The translations under genes were made by a program, and so were the position numbers. Shown piece by piece: positions 41,037 through 49,683 of a stretch of DNA of 64,000 bases. This DNA comes from JALORV01 sp963791235. Its GTDB lineage: Bacteria; Pseudomonadota; Gammaproteobacteria; Burkholderiales; Burkholderiaceae_F. The stretch covers positions 992,001 through 1,056,000 of the forward strand of contig CAWBRW010000029.1 in NCBI GenBank assembly GCA_963791235.1, given 5' to 3'. The stretch's first letter is position 1. Each line of letters starts with the position of its first letter. The notes beneath the pieces are model-generated. The model made no database searches and was not told the DNA's origin. It worked only from the letters and a program-made list of their open reading frames with translations.

Positions 41037-42623
41037 ATGGGATCCACGACAAACGCCAACTTCTATGCGCTGATCGAGCAGCGTTTTCCCACCGATCTCG
41101 ACTCAACCTGCATCGAAACGGCCGACGGGTTGACGTACAGCTGGGGCGATTTGCATCACGCCAGCGGCCGGATCGCCAACTGGCTCGCGTCGCTCCAGCT
41201 GCCGGCTGGCGCGCGCGTTGCCGTGCAGGTGGAAAAGTCGCCCGAGTGCCTGATGCTTTACCTCGCGACGCTGCGCGCCGGGCTCGTTTACCTGCCACTT
41301 AACACCGCCTACCAGAAATCCGAGATCGAGTACTTCCTCGCCGACGCGCAGCCGGACGTGGTGGTCTGCACGCCGGCGCGCCTGGGAGAGATCGCCCCGC
41401 TGGCGAAGCGGGCGAAATGCCGACAGGTGCACACGCTGGGTGAGGCGCGCGAAGGTTCGCTGTTGCAGTCCGCGGCGCCCCATTCGGACGCGTTCGAGAC
41501 TCGATGGTCGCAGCCGGAAGACCTCGCCGCGATCCTTTACACGTCGGGCACGACCGGGCGCAGCAAGGGTGCGATGCTGTCGCACGCCAACCTCGCGTCC
41601 AATGCGCTGACGCTGGACGAGTTCTGGGGGTTCGCCGCCGAACGGGCAGCCGGCCGGCAGGACGTGCTGCTGCACGCGCTGCCGCTCTTCCACGTGCATG
41701 GGCTCTTCGTTGCGGCTCACGCGGCGCTGCTGGCGGGCGCGAAAATGCTGCTGCTGGCGAAGTTCGATGTCGCGCAGGTGTTGGACCGGTTGCCGCGCTC
41801 AACTGTGTTCATGGGCGTGCCGACCTACTACACGCGCCTGCTGGCCGAGCCGTCGTTTGACCGCGCTCGCTGCGTGAACATGCGGCTCTTCATCTCCGGC
41901 TCGGCCCCGTTGCTGGCGGAAACGCATCGCGACTTCGAACAGCGCACGGGGCACCGCATCCTCGAACGCTACGGCATGTCGGAGACCGTCATGCTGGTGT
42001 CCAACCCGTATTTCGCCGACCAGGGCGAACGCATCGCCGGCACCGTCGGCTTGCCGCTGCCCGGCGTCGGCGTACGGGTGGTGCGGGATGACGGCACGCC
42101 GTGTCCAGTCGGCGAGGTCGGCCAGGTGCAGGTGCGGGGCTCCAACGTTTTCTCGGGCTACTGGCGCATGCCGGAGAAGACCAAGGAGGAGTTCACTGCA
42201 GATGGCTGGTTCAGGACCGGGGATGTCGGGCACTTCGGCGGCGCCGGGGTTCCCGACCGCTACCTGACTCTCATCGGCCGCTCCAAGGACCTCATCATTT
42301 CCGGCGGCTACAACGTCTATCCCAAGGAGATCGAGGGCTACATCGACGAGATGCCGAACGTCGTGGAGTCCGCGGTGATCGGACTGCCGCACCCCGACTT
42401 CGGCGAGGCTGTGGCTGCCGTGGTCGTGACCCGTCGCGCCGGTGCACTTGACGCGACGGCGGTCATCGACGGACTGAAGGGGCGCATTGCCAATTACAAG
42501 GTGCCCAAGCGCGTCTTCGTCGTCGAAGACCTGCCGCGCAACACGATGGGCAAGGTGCAGAAGAACGTGCTGCGCGACCGCTACAAGTGCACGTTCACGC
42601 CACCATCGCGACCATCGGCCTGA
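41037..42623 (+). CDS. matB: Malonyl-CoA synthetase (malonate-CoA ligase)
   Basis: A 528-residue ANL-superfamily ligase that activates malonate with ATP and CoA. P-loop ILYTSGTTGRSKGAMLSHAN (about 164-183), HALPLFHVHGLFVAAHAALL (the MatB-style HVHGLF), LERYGMSETVMLVSNPY, DGWFRTGDVG and KDLIISGGYNVYPKEIEGYI, then the catalytic lysine in PRNTMGKVQKNVLR. ATG 41037 (MGSTTNANFYAL) is preferred to TTG 41025. Its end overlaps the convergent GrpB gene by 29 bp. Confidence 0.9.
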   Translation: MGSTTNANFYALIEQRFPTDLDSTCIETADGLTYSWGDLHHASGRIANWLASLQLPAGARVAVQVEKSPECLMLYLATLRAGLVYLPLNTAYQKSEIEYFLADAQPDVVVCTPARLGEIAPLAKRAKCRQVHTLGEAREGSLLQSAAPHSDAFETRWSQPEDLAAILYTSGTTGRSKGAMLSHANLASNALTLDEFWGFAAERAAGRQDVLLHALPLFHVHGLFVAAHAALLAGAKMLLLAKFDVAQVLDRLPRSTVFMGVPTYYTRLLAEPSFDRARCVNMRLFISGSAPLLAETHRDFEQRTGHRILERYGMSETVMLVSNPYFADQGERIAGTVGLPLPGVGVRVVRDDGTPCPVGEVGQVQVRGSNVFSGYWRMPEKTKEEFTADGWFRTGDVGHFGGAGVPDRYLTLIGRSKDLIISGGYNVYPKEIEGYIDEMPNVVESAVIGLPHPDFGEAVAAVVVTRRAGALDATAVIDGLKGRIANYKVPKRVFVVEDLPRNTMGKVQKNVLRDRYKCTFTPPSRPSA

Positions 42624-43155
42624 ACTCCGGCGCACGCCGGAGTTCCATGAGCGGCACCGCCAGAACCGCTTCGACGAAGCCGGTCTTGCCATTGGTGTAG
42701 GCATCGCGGTCGAAGCGGAAACGTGCGGCCAGTCGCCGCTTCAGCTCGGCGTAGCGCTTTGACAGCCACGCGTCGCAGCGCAGCGAGTCGCGGAACTTCA
42801 GGTACCGCTTCCAGTACAGGCCGTTGACCTCGACCACGTGCACGTGATGCGTACGGATGCCGCGCACGACTCGCTTGAAGAACCGCCGATCAGGCAGCGC
42901 GCGCTCGTATTCCGGGATGTACTCGTAGCCGTAGACGCTTAGCCGGTCGCAGTGGCGCTCGAATTCGTCGAGCGAACGCACGCCGACCAGCATGTCGATG
43001 ATCGGTTTCGCGGCTAGCCCGGGCACCGATGTGCTGCCGATGTGTTCGATCTGCGGATGGAGGTCATTGAGGGCAATGTGGATCAGTTGGCTTTCGATGC
43101 GGAAACGGGCAGGCCAGGCGGCGTCGTAAGGCACGACGGTGATCGGATCGGTCAT
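42595..43155 (-). CDS. GrpB family protein (nucleotidyltransferase fold)
   Basis: A 186-residue protein of the GrpB/UPF0157 family. VVPYDAAWPARFRIESQLIH and QIEHIGSTSVPGLAAKPIID followed by MLVGVRSLDEFERH (the nucleotidyltransferase-like HIGSTxxPGLxAKPxxD), YIPEYERALPDRRFF and THHVHVVE are typical. Substrate unknown. ATG 43155. It is convergent with matB and overlaps it at the 3' ends. Confidence 0.9.
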   Translation of the reverse strand: MTDPITVVPYDAAWPARFRIESQLIHIALNDLHPQIEHIGSTSVPGLAAKPIIDMLVGVRSLDEFERHCDRLSVYGYEYIPEYERALPDRRFFKRVVRGIRTHHVHVVEVNGLYWKRYLKFRDSLRCDAWLSKRYAELKRRLAARFRFDRDAYTNGKTGFVEAVLAVPLMELRRAPEFRPMVAMVA

Positions 43156-43210
43156 GGGGGTCTCCAGGATGTCTTGGGCAGGAGCGCAGCTCGGGCTGAG
43201 CTGCGACGGG

Positions 43211-43321
43211 TCACTGCTGTGGGACAGAGGCCTGGGCCGGCAGACTGCCTATGGAAAACGCGGTTATCTGCGCGATGGACGGCACAAACGCGACGGTGGC
43301 AAGGAAGCGGGTTGTGATCAT
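43211..43321 (-). CDS. Possible 36-residue secreted peptide
   Basis: ATG 43321 with GGGAGA about 5 nt upstream opens MITTRFLATVAFVPSIAQIT, then AFSIGSLPAQASVPQQ and stops at 43211. It looks like a signal peptide (cleavage after AQA) with only five mature residues. It may be a truncated gene for an exported protein. The rest of the 371-bp gap 43156-43526 holds no confident gene. Confidence 0.3.
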   Translation of the reverse strand: MITTRFLATVAFVPSIAQITAFSIGSLPAQASVPQQ

Positions 43322-43526
43322 CTCGGTCTCCCTGGGATCATGGGTCTGCGACGAGTTGCCGCAGCGCATGACCGCCAATGTAGGAGGGGCCGGGAACCGT
43401 GGCAGCCGCCTATTGAGTCCGCGCAATCCGGAATATTCGACAGCCAGGCGCTCAAGGCGACGGAACGGGGCCGTTTGGTCCGATCTGCGAGCGGGCCCTG
43501 ACGGGCCTGTGAGGCCCAATGAAGCG

Positions 43527-44168
43527 CTACCAGCGCGCCGGCGGCTTGCGATGGATGGTGATCGTGCGGTTCTCGATCGTTACGTAGCCGCCGATCGTCA
43601 GGTCCTTGAAAATGCGGCTGATCATGTCGCGCGAGGCTCCGACCCGGTCGGCGATGTCCTGCTGCGTCATGCGCTCCGGCACCACCAGCTTGCCGCCTTC
43701 TTCCTTTGCGAGCGACAGCAGCAGCCGTGCCACCCGGCCGTAAACATCCATCAGCGCAAGGTTCTTGACGTTGTCGGTCGCGATGCGCGCACGGTCGATC
43801 AGCGTCGAGATCAGCGCCATCGCGATGTCGGGATTTGCGCTGATCGCGCTGCGCAGTTCATCGCGGGTGACGACAGAACAGGAAGTCGGCTCGAGCGTCA
43901 TCACCGAAGCCGAACGCGGTCGCCCGTCGAGCGCCATTTCGCCGACGTAGTCGCCTGGCCCGTAGATGTCGAGGACCATCTCACGGCCTTCGTCGTCGGA
44001 GACGTAGACCTTGACCTTGCCGGAGAGGATCACGAACAGGCTGTCGCCGCGGTCGCCCTCGTTGATGATGACCGCGTTCTTCGGAAACGTCCGCACCTGG
44101 CCGCGCGTCGCCAGTTCGCGCACCATCGGATCGCCGATTTCGCTGATCGCCTGCTCGCTCGCTGTCAT
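43527..44168 (-). CDS. Crp/Fnr family transcriptional regulator
   Basis: A 213-residue regulator. The cyclic-nucleotide-binding domain (about 15-130) has FPKNAVIINEGDRGDSLFVI, LSGKVKVYVSD and GPGDYVGEMALDGRPRSASV, with the E-R pair in the phosphate-binding cassette (GEMALDGRPRSASV), so a nucleotide ligand is likely. The C-terminal winged helix has MTQQDIADRVGASRDMISRI and FKDLTIGGYVTIENRTITIH. There is no N-terminal Fe-S cysteine set, so it is Crp-like and not Fnr. ATG 44168; CATAAT lies about 27 nt upstream. Confidence 0.92.
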   Translation of the reverse strand: MTASEQAISEIGDPMVRELATRGQVRTFPKNAVIINEGDRGDSLFVILSGKVKVYVSDDEGREMVLDIYGPGDYVGEMALDGRPRSASVMTLEPTSCSVVTRDELRSAISANPDIAMALISTLIDRARIATDNVKNLALMDVYGRVARLLLSLAKEEGGKLVVPERMTQQDIADRVGASRDMISRIFKDLTIGGYVTIENRTITIHRKPPARW

Positions 44169-44236
44169 TGGGGGCCTGCTGCGTCTTGTTGTCGCGCCAT
44201 TATGCGGCGCGCCGCCGGGGCGGGGAAGCGGCCGGG

Positions 44237-45046
44237 CTAGTACGCCTTGACGCCTTTGTACGCCATGTAACCGGCCAGCAGGAACAGCAGGATCGCGAAG
44301 ATGCGCTTCAACGGCCGGGTATTGAGCGAGTGAGCCACACGCGCGCCGAGTGGCGCCGTCAGCACACTCGCGGCCGCGATCGCGAGCAGCGCCGGCAGGT
44401 AGACGAAGCCCACGGTGCCCTCGGGTAGTGCCGGAACGCCGCGCCCGGCCAGGATGTAGCCGATCGTGCCGGCCGCGGCGATGGGGAAACCGAGTGCAGC
44501 GGAGGTCGCGACCGCGTTGTGGATCTTCACGTTGTTCCAGACCATGAACGGCACCGAGATGAATCCTCCTCCTGCGCCGACGAGGCTGGATATGAGACCG
44601 ATCGCCCCGCCCGCGCCGAACATGCCGGCACCCTTCGGCAACTGGCGCGTCGGTCGCGGCTTGCGGTCGAACAGCATCTGCACCGCTGAGAAGCCGACGA
44701 AGGTCGCGAAGACAACCGACAGCCAGAACGTCGGCAGCCGGCCGGCGATCTGTGCGCCGATCAGCGAGCCGACCAGGATTCCCGGCGCCAGTAGCCAGAC
44801 GACGGGCCATATCACTGCGCCGCGTTGGTGGTGCGCCCGCACCGACGACAGCGAAGTGAACAGGATCGTGGCGAGCGACGTGGCAATGGCCATGTGCACG
44901 ATGTGTTCAAGCGGGTAACCGCGCCAGGTGAAGAGCAGCGTCAGGAACGGCACCATCAACATGCCGCCGCCGATGCCGAGCAGGCCGGCCGCGAAACCGG
45001 TGAATGAGCCGAGCAGCAGCAGCGCAAGGATGAAGACCGGTTCCAT
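44237..45046 (-). CDS. TSUP family permease (TauE/SafE-like)
   Basis: A 269-residue membrane protein with about eight helices. GFAAGLLGIGGGMLMVPFLT and IGLISSLVGAGGGFISVPFM are the two inverted repeats with the glycine-rich TSUP motif, HMAIATSLATILFTSLSS and AVATSAALGFPIAAAGTIGY the HxAxATS motifs. These permeases export sulfite, sulfoacetate and other small anions. ATG 45046 shares one base with the stop of the EVE gene. Confidence 0.9.
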   Translation of the reverse strand: MEPVFILALLLLGSFTGFAAGLLGIGGGMLMVPFLTLLFTWRGYPLEHIVHMAIATSLATILFTSLSSVRAHHQRGAVIWPVVWLLAPGILVGSLIGAQIAGRLPTFWLSVVFATFVGFSAVQMLFDRKPRPTRQLPKGAGMFGAGGAIGLISSLVGAGGGFISVPFMVWNNVKIHNAVATSAALGFPIAAAGTIGYILAGRGVPALPEGTVGFVYLPALLAIAAASVLTAPLGARVAHSLNTRPLKRIFAILLFLLAGYMAYKGVKAY

Positions 45047-45516
45047 CAGTTGCGCTCCTTCAGCAGCTTGCGCGTGATGAAGGTCCACTCGCCGGCCGAT
45101 ACCGGGGTGATTGAAAGCCGGTTGCCGCGGCGCAGTACCGCCATTTCCGCCAGTGCTGCATGTTCGCGCAGCTCGGTGAGCGTGATCAGGCGGGTCCTTT
45201 TCAGCGCCCGGATGTCGACCAGCTGCCAGCGCGGCGCCTCGCGCTTCGACGCCGCATCGTAGTAAGGGCTCTTGCGGTCGAACTGCGTCGGATCCGGATG
45301 GACTTTGCTGGCGACTTCTGCGAGTCCGGCGATGCCAGGCTCCGCGCAGCTCGAGTGGTAGAACAGCACGCCATCGCCGATGCGCATCTGGTCACGCATG
45401 AAGTTGCGAGCCTGGTAATTGCGCACGCCGGTCCATGGGACGGTCTGGGCGGGCATGGCCAGCGCGTCGTCGATCGAGCACTCGTCCGGCTCGGACTTCA
45501 TCAGCCAGTAGTTCAT
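45046..45516 (-). CDS. EVE domain-containing protein
   Basis: A 156-residue PUA-like EVE protein: MNYWLMKSEPDECSIDDALA, WTGVRNYQARNFMRDQMRIG, GVLFYHSSCAEPGIAGLAEV, YYDAASKREAPRWQLVDI and PVSAGEWTFITRKLL. EVE domains bind modified bases in nucleic acids, and bacterial stand-alone members are widespread with poorly known roles. In betaproteobacteria this gene often follows 6S RNA and zapA, as here. Confidence 0.93.
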   Translation of the reverse strand: MNYWLMKSEPDECSIDDALAMPAQTVPWTGVRNYQARNFMRDQMRIGDGVLFYHSSCAEPGIAGLAEVASKVHPDPTQFDRKSPYYDAASKREAPRWQLVDIRALKRTRLITLTELREHAALAEMAVLRRGNRLSITPVSAGEWTFITRKLLKERN

Positions 45517-45649
45517 GGACCAGGCGGAGGCAGGGTGAGGCAGTGACAGCGCGGCGACCGAAAAAAGGCCCCGCGGCAGCGCGCTTGTCGTCGCGCGCTA
45601 GCCGCATGGGCCCTGGTTAAATCCCCGCCTGTGCCGCCCGGCCGGATGT

Positions 45650-45835
45650 CCTGAACCATGGGTTCAGGGTGGTCGCTGTCCGCGTCGTTTAGGTTCAGCA
45701 AACGCGTGCCGATCGCACCACGACGCGAGTCCAGCAACCTTGCGCAAAGCGCATCGGTTCAAGGAACTAACGACCTTTGCGCGAGCACCGCAGGGAAACT
45801 TGTTCTGCCTCCGCGCCGATCGGTGCGCGTCAGCA
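45650..45835 (-). ncRNA. ssrS: 6S RNA (ends approximate)
   Basis: The 375-bp gap between zapA and the EVE gene on the same strand. Read on the minus strand, the features of 6S RNA appear: CCCTGCGGTGCTCGCG followed by AAGGTCG near the 5' end, a CCTTGAACC in the upper part, and CACCCTGAACCCATGG followed by TTCAGG near the 3' part, similar to the E. coli CACCTTGAACCAAGGG region. 6S RNA binds sigma70 RNA polymerase in stationary phase. The location just downstream of zapA is the classical one. Exact ends were not determined. Confidence 0.75.
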
Positions 45836-45891
45836 GGTATTCGAACGAATTGTAGCGCCGCGTCCGCCCGCCTGAGGCGACGAAGTGACGG

Positions 45892-46191
45892 CTAGAACAG
45901 TTTTTCTTGCGGCAGCAACGCATCCTCGCACGTCTGCAGCATGTCACGCACGCGGCGCCGGACGTCACCGAGCTCGATGCCATCGGAGCTGCGCGCCGAG
46001 AAGAGCTCATGGGCGATCTGCAGAGCCGCCATGACGGCAATGCGGTCCGCGCCCATCACTTTGCCCGCAGTGCGGATCGCCTGCATCTTGCCGTCGACGT
46101 AGGCGGCACACTTGAGCAGGGCGTCCTTTTCCTCTGGCGTGCAGGCCAGGCGATATTCACGCTCGAGGATCGTGACGGTCAGGTGTTCCAT
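45892..46191 (-). CDS. zapA: Cell division protein ZapA
   Basis: A 99-residue FtsZ-ring stabiliser. MEHLTVTILEREYRLACTPE is the N-terminal beta domain, then LLKCAAYVDGKMQAIRTAGK and a dimerising helix (ADRIAVMAALQIAHELFSAR). Its start lies inside the end of the upstream coiled-coil gene (13-nt overlap), so both are translated together. Confidence 0.94.
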   Translation of the reverse strand: MEHLTVTILEREYRLACTPEEKDALLKCAAYVDGKMQAIRTAGKVMGADRIAVMAALQIAHELFSARSSDGIELGDVRRRVRDMLQTCEDALLPQEKLF

Positions 46192-46403
46192 GGCGCATTG
46201 CTCGGGGTTGATGGCGTGGGCAGTCGTTCCATCAGTCCATCGAGGCGGCGGCTCGCTTCGTCAACGCGCACGCGCATCGCCTCGAGCTCGCCCGTGGCGG
46301 TCGCCAGCTGCGCCCGCAACTGCTGGTTCTCCGCGCGCAGCGACTGCACGAGGCGCGCAAGTTCGGCGACCTTGGCGGCGAGCTGATCGAATTCTTCAAG
46401 CAT
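46179..46403 (-). CDS. ZapB-like coiled-coil cell division protein (TIGR02449)
   Basis: A 74-residue protein that is one long coiled coil (about residues 1-58: MLEEFDQLAAKVAELARLVQ, then SLRAENQQLRAQLATATGEL) with a Pro/Ser-rich tail. Its place before zapA and this heptad pattern fit the TIGR02449 family thought to act with ZapA. A TACGAT box lies 6 nt before ATG 46403, so the transcript is probably leaderless. Confidence 0.85.
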   Translation of the reverse strand: MLEEFDQLAAKVAELARLVQSLRAENQQLRAQLATATGELEAMRVRVDEASRRLDGLMERLPTPSTPSNAPWNT

Positions 46404-46409
46404 CCAGGA

Positions 46410-46415
46410 ATCGTA
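46410..46415 (-). promoter_or_regulatory. -10 element for leaderless zapB-like/zapA transcript
   Basis: TACGAT on the minus strand (46415 to 46410), 6 nt before ATG 46403. It would drive the zapB-like gene, zapA and possibly 6S RNA. Confidence 0.5.
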
Positions 46416-46474
46416 GCATCGCGCTTTGGGGCCGATCCTTTGGAGTGCGGCCGCGCCCGCCGTCTTTCCTGGGC

Positions 46475-46480
46475 TAGACT
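46475..46480 (+). promoter_or_regulatory. -10 element of the btuB leader
   Basis: TAGACT at 46475-46480, 15 nt before the cobalamin riboswitch begins. The same TAGACTGCC string is found before the parA gene and at 19370. Confidence 0.5.
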
Positions 46481-46494
46481 GCCAGCCGCCAATG

Positions 46495-46690
46495 GTGCCG
46501 AAGGATGATGCCTTCGGTGAAACGGGAAACAGGAGGCGTGTGACGGTGCGCGCCAACCTGTGCTGCCCCCGCAACGGTAAGCAGGTGCGCATTGCGCACG
46601 CTTCGCACAGGCCACTGCGTCGAACACCACGCGGGAAGGCGCGAGGCAAAACCTGCAGCCCGGAGACCGGCCCTTGGCAGGAGGACGAGC
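46495..46690 (+). promoter_or_regulatory. Cobalamin riboswitch
   Basis: Conserved adenosylcobalamin aptamer elements occur in order: the P2-side hairpin GCCGAAGG...CCTTCGGT (46497-46519), GAAACGGGAA, the core box TGCCCCCGCAACGGTAAGC (46564-46582), the CACTGCG segment, CGGGAAGGCGC (46632 on) and AGCCCGGAGACCGGCC (about 46657-46672). A GC hairpin GCCGGC/GCCGGC (46769-46785) and GGGAG lie just before the btuB start, so control of translation is likely: cobalamin shuts off btuBCD. Confidence 0.93.
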
Positions 46691-46799
46691 CGCGGGGTGC
46701 CGGCCAGCCGGACGCCGCAGCGCGTTTCCAGCTCAGCCCCACTCCCGTTCGTTCACGTACGGACCATTGCCGGCGGAGGGCCGGCGTACGGGAGATCCC

Positions 46800-48683
46800 A
46801 TGGTTCACGTCCCTGCCCACGCCGGCCGCCTGGCCGCGGCGGGCGCGGCTGTGCTCATTGCGATGCCGCTGCAAGCGCAGCAATCCGCCGAACTGCCCCC
46901 GACTGTCATCACGCCGTCGCGTGTTGCGCAGTCGATCGACGACGCGCTGCCTGCGACGTCGGTGATCACCCGCGGCGACATCGACCGCTGGCAGGCCGTC
47001 GATCTCGTCTCCATCCTGAGTCGCGAAACCGGCGTGCAGTTCGCGCAGGCAGGCGGTCGCGGAGCGGCTTCGTCGCTGTTTCTCCGCGGTTCCGGCACAT
47101 CGCAGGTACTGGTGCTCGTTGACGGCGTGCGGCTGAATGCCGGCACCAGTGGTGCTGCGGCGGTCGGCGGTATTGCGCTCGACGCCATAGACCGGATCGA
47201 GATCGTCCGCGGCAATCTCTCAAGCCTGTATGGCTCCTCCGCGGTGGGCGGCGTGGTGCAGATATTCACGCGCGCCGGCAGCGAACGCGGTGTATCGGTC
47301 AGTGCCGAGGCCGGCCAGGGCCGCACGATGAATGGCCGGGTGAGCGCAGGCACGGACACCGGGTCCACGCGACTGGGTGGAGCGTTGGGGGGCGGGACGA
47401 CCGCGGCGTTCTCCGCAATCAACCCGGCACGCGTGGTCCCGAGCGCGTTCACACCCGGCGCGAATCCGGACATCGACGGTAACGACTACCTGTCGGCCTC
47501 GCTGGGGGCCACTTACCGTGAAGGCGACTCGCTTGCGGCCGTCAACGGCTGGTTCAATCGCAATCGCACCGAGTTCGACAGCACGGCCGATGGGCCTTCT
47601 GCCACGCACCTCGAGAAGTCCCAGCTTGCGGCCGCCAACGCGCTTGCGCGCACGGTAGTGACGCCGGGCTGGGCGACCCAACTGGCGCTCGGCGCGAGCA
47701 GCGATCGCAGTAGCAACGTCATCAGTGATCCGCTGTCGTTCAACAACGGGGAGTTCAATTCCGGCAACTTCGCCGTGACCTGGACCAATGAGATTGACCT
47801 GACACGCGCGGTCCGCGCGCAGATCGGCGCCGAGTATCTGCGGCAGGCGGGCGATTCGACTTCGTACGACGCGAGTTTCAGCGGCCAGTCACAGCGCTAC
47901 GCAAGATCAGTCGGCAGTGCCTGGTTGGGGGCCAACGGCAACTGGGGGGCACACCAGTTCCAACTCAACGTGCGCCACGATAGCTATTCGGATGTCGACA
48001 GCGCCACCACCGGGTTGGCGGCATATGGCTTGAAGCTCAACCAGGAATGGCGCGCGACGGCGCAGCTGTCGAACGCGTTTCGGGCACCGAGCTTCAATGA
48101 CCTCTACTTCCCGTACTTCGGCAACCCGGAGCTCGATCCTGAACGCGCCGCCAGTGGCGAACTGGGCCTGCAGTTCGTCGGGCCGGCGGCCACGCTGCGC
48201 GCAGCGGTCTACCGGACCGACACGAAGGACCTCATCGTTTATGACCCGGCAAGTTCGCGCGCACAGAACATCGAAGAGGCGCGAGTCACAGGGCTCGAAC
48301 TCGGCGGCACCTGGCGCAGCGGCGCCTGGCTGCTGGGAGCCAATGGCACCGTCCTGCGCGCCGTCAATGACCAGACGGGCGAGCGCCTGCTGCGGCGCGC
48401 ACCATGGATCGTCAACGCCTCGGCGAGCCTCGACCCGGGTGCATGGAGTGTGGGGGTCGAGATCTCGGTCGTCGGCCCGCGTGACGACCTGGACATCAAC
48501 ACGTTCGAGCGCGTGCAACTGGCGACTTACACGTTGGTGCGCGCGGTGGCCGCATGGAAGGCGCTCCCGGAGGTGACATTGCGCGCCCGCATTGAAAACC
48601 TGTTCGATGCGGAGTACGAGACGATCAGTGGCTACAACGTGGCGCCGCGCATTGCGATGCTCGGTGTCGATCTGCGGTTCTGA
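46800..48683 (+). CDS. btuB: TonB-dependent vitamin B12 receptor BtuB
   Basis: A 627-residue outer-membrane receptor. Signal peptide MVHVPAHAGRLAAAGAAVLI with cleavage after MPLQA; TonB-box-like LPPTVITPS just after; plug domain (LPATSVITRGDIDRWQAVDL, FLRGSGTSQVLVLVDGVRLN, RIEIVRGNLSSLYGSSAVGG); then the 22-strand barrel (AFRAPSFNDLYFPYFGNPEL) ending in the terminal Phe of MLGVDLRF. The riboswitch identifies B12 as ligand. ATG 46800 has GGGAG 5 nt upstream. Confidence 0.93.
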   Translation: MVHVPAHAGRLAAAGAAVLIAMPLQAQQSAELPPTVITPSRVAQSIDDALPATSVITRGDIDRWQAVDLVSILSRETGVQFAQAGGRGAASSLFLRGSGTSQVLVLVDGVRLNAGTSGAAAVGGIALDAIDRIEIVRGNLSSLYGSSAVGGVVQIFTRAGSERGVSVSAEAGQGRTMNGRVSAGTDTGSTRLGGALGGGTTAAFSAINPARVVPSAFTPGANPDIDGNDYLSASLGATYREGDSLAAVNGWFNRNRTEFDSTADGPSATHLEKSQLAAANALARTVVTPGWATQLALGASSDRSSNVISDPLSFNNGEFNSGNFAVTWTNEIDLTRAVRAQIGAEYLRQAGDSTSYDASFSGQSQRYARSVGSAWLGANGNWGAHQFQLNVRHDSYSDVDSATTGLAAYGLKLNQEWRATAQLSNAFRAPSFNDLYFPYFGNPELDPERAASGELGLQFVGPAATLRAAVYRTDTKDLIVYDPASSRAQNIEEARVTGLELGGTWRSGAWLLGANGTVLRAVNDQTGERLLRRAPWIVNASASLDPGAWSVGVEISVVGPRDDLDINTFERVQLATYTLVRAVAAWKALPEVTLRARIENLFDAEYETISGYNVAPRIAMLGVDLRF

Positions 48684-48684
48684 T

Positions 48685-49683
48685 ATGCGGGCAGGAGGTC
48701 CCACCGCGATCCTCGCTCTGGCCGTGGCTGCTGGTGCGAGCCTGGTGGCGGCGCTTGCTGTCGGCAGCGTGCCCCTGCCGTTGCGCGAACTGATCGGCGC
48801 GGCGCTCGGGTCCACGTCGGCAGGCGCGGACATCGTGCTCGGCCTGCGGGCGCCGCGCGCGTTGTCGGGGTTCGCAGTCGGCGCGACGCTGGCCCTGTCC
48901 GGTGCCTTGCTGCAGGCGCTCCTGCGCAACCCGCTGGCCGATCCGTACGTGCTCGGAATATCCGGTGGCGCCGCGGTGGCCGCCCTGGCTGCGCTCGCGC
49001 TGGGGCTCGGCGTGGTCGCGGTCCAGGCTTCGGCGATCGTCGGCGCGTTGCTGACGCTGGCGATCCTGTTCGTGCTGGCGCGGCGGTCGCTTTATTCGAC
49101 CGACATGAGTGGCGGCGAGCAGGCGGCCGGTTCGGTACTGCTCACCGGAGTGATGCTCGCGTCCTTTGCGGCAGCGCTGATGAGCCTGGTCCTGGCGCTC
49201 GCACCCGATGGCCGCTTGCGCTCGATGATGTTCTGGCTGCTGGGCGACCTTTCCGGCGCTACCGATCCGTGGCCTGCGGTGTTGGCTCTGGTGCTGGCCA
49301 TCGCGCTGCTGCTGTTCGCGCGGGGCCATGCGCGATCGCTGAATCTGATGCTGCGCGGCGACCTGCAGGCCTACACGCAGGGCGTGCGGGTCGACGTTAC
49401 GCGTCGACAACTGGTGCTGATCGCCGCCTTCGCGACGGCGAGCGCGGTCACGCTCGGTGGGGCCGTGGGTTTTGTCGGCTTCGTCGCCCCGCATCTGGTG
49501 CGCATGTGGATCGGCAACGATCAGCGCGTGGTGCTGCCGGCCTCGATGCTGCTCGGCGGCACGCTCGTCGTCGTGGCCGACACGGTTGCACGAACGGCCT
49601 TCGCACCGCTGCAATTGCCGGTCGGGGTGCTGACCGCGCTGATCGGCGTCCCGGTGTTTCTCTGGTTCCTGGGGCGACGCTGA
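48685..49683 (+). CDS. btuC: Vitamin B12 ABC transporter permease BtuC
   Basis: A 332-residue FecCD-family permease with about ten helices. RAPRALSGFAVGATLALSGA, LLQALLRNPLADPYVLGISG and GAVGFVGFVAPHLVRMWIGN (the EAA-like coupling region) are the family signatures. ATG 48685 is 1 nt after the btuB stop. It pairs with BtuD. Confidence 0.92.
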   Translation: MRAGGPTAILALAVAAGASLVAALAVGSVPLPLRELIGAALGSTSAGADIVLGLRAPRALSGFAVGATLALSGALLQALLRNPLADPYVLGISGGAAVAALAALALGLGVVAVQASAIVGALLTLAILFVLARRSLYSTDMSGGEQAAGSVLLTGVMLASFAAALMSLVLALAPDGRLRSMMFWLLGDLSGATDPWPAVLALVLAIALLLFARGHARSLNLMLRGDLQAYTQGVRVDVTRRQLVLIAAFATASAVTLGGAVGFVGFVAPHLVRMWIGNDQRVVLPASMLLGGTLVVVADTVARTAFAPLQLPVGVLTALIGVPVFLWFLGRR

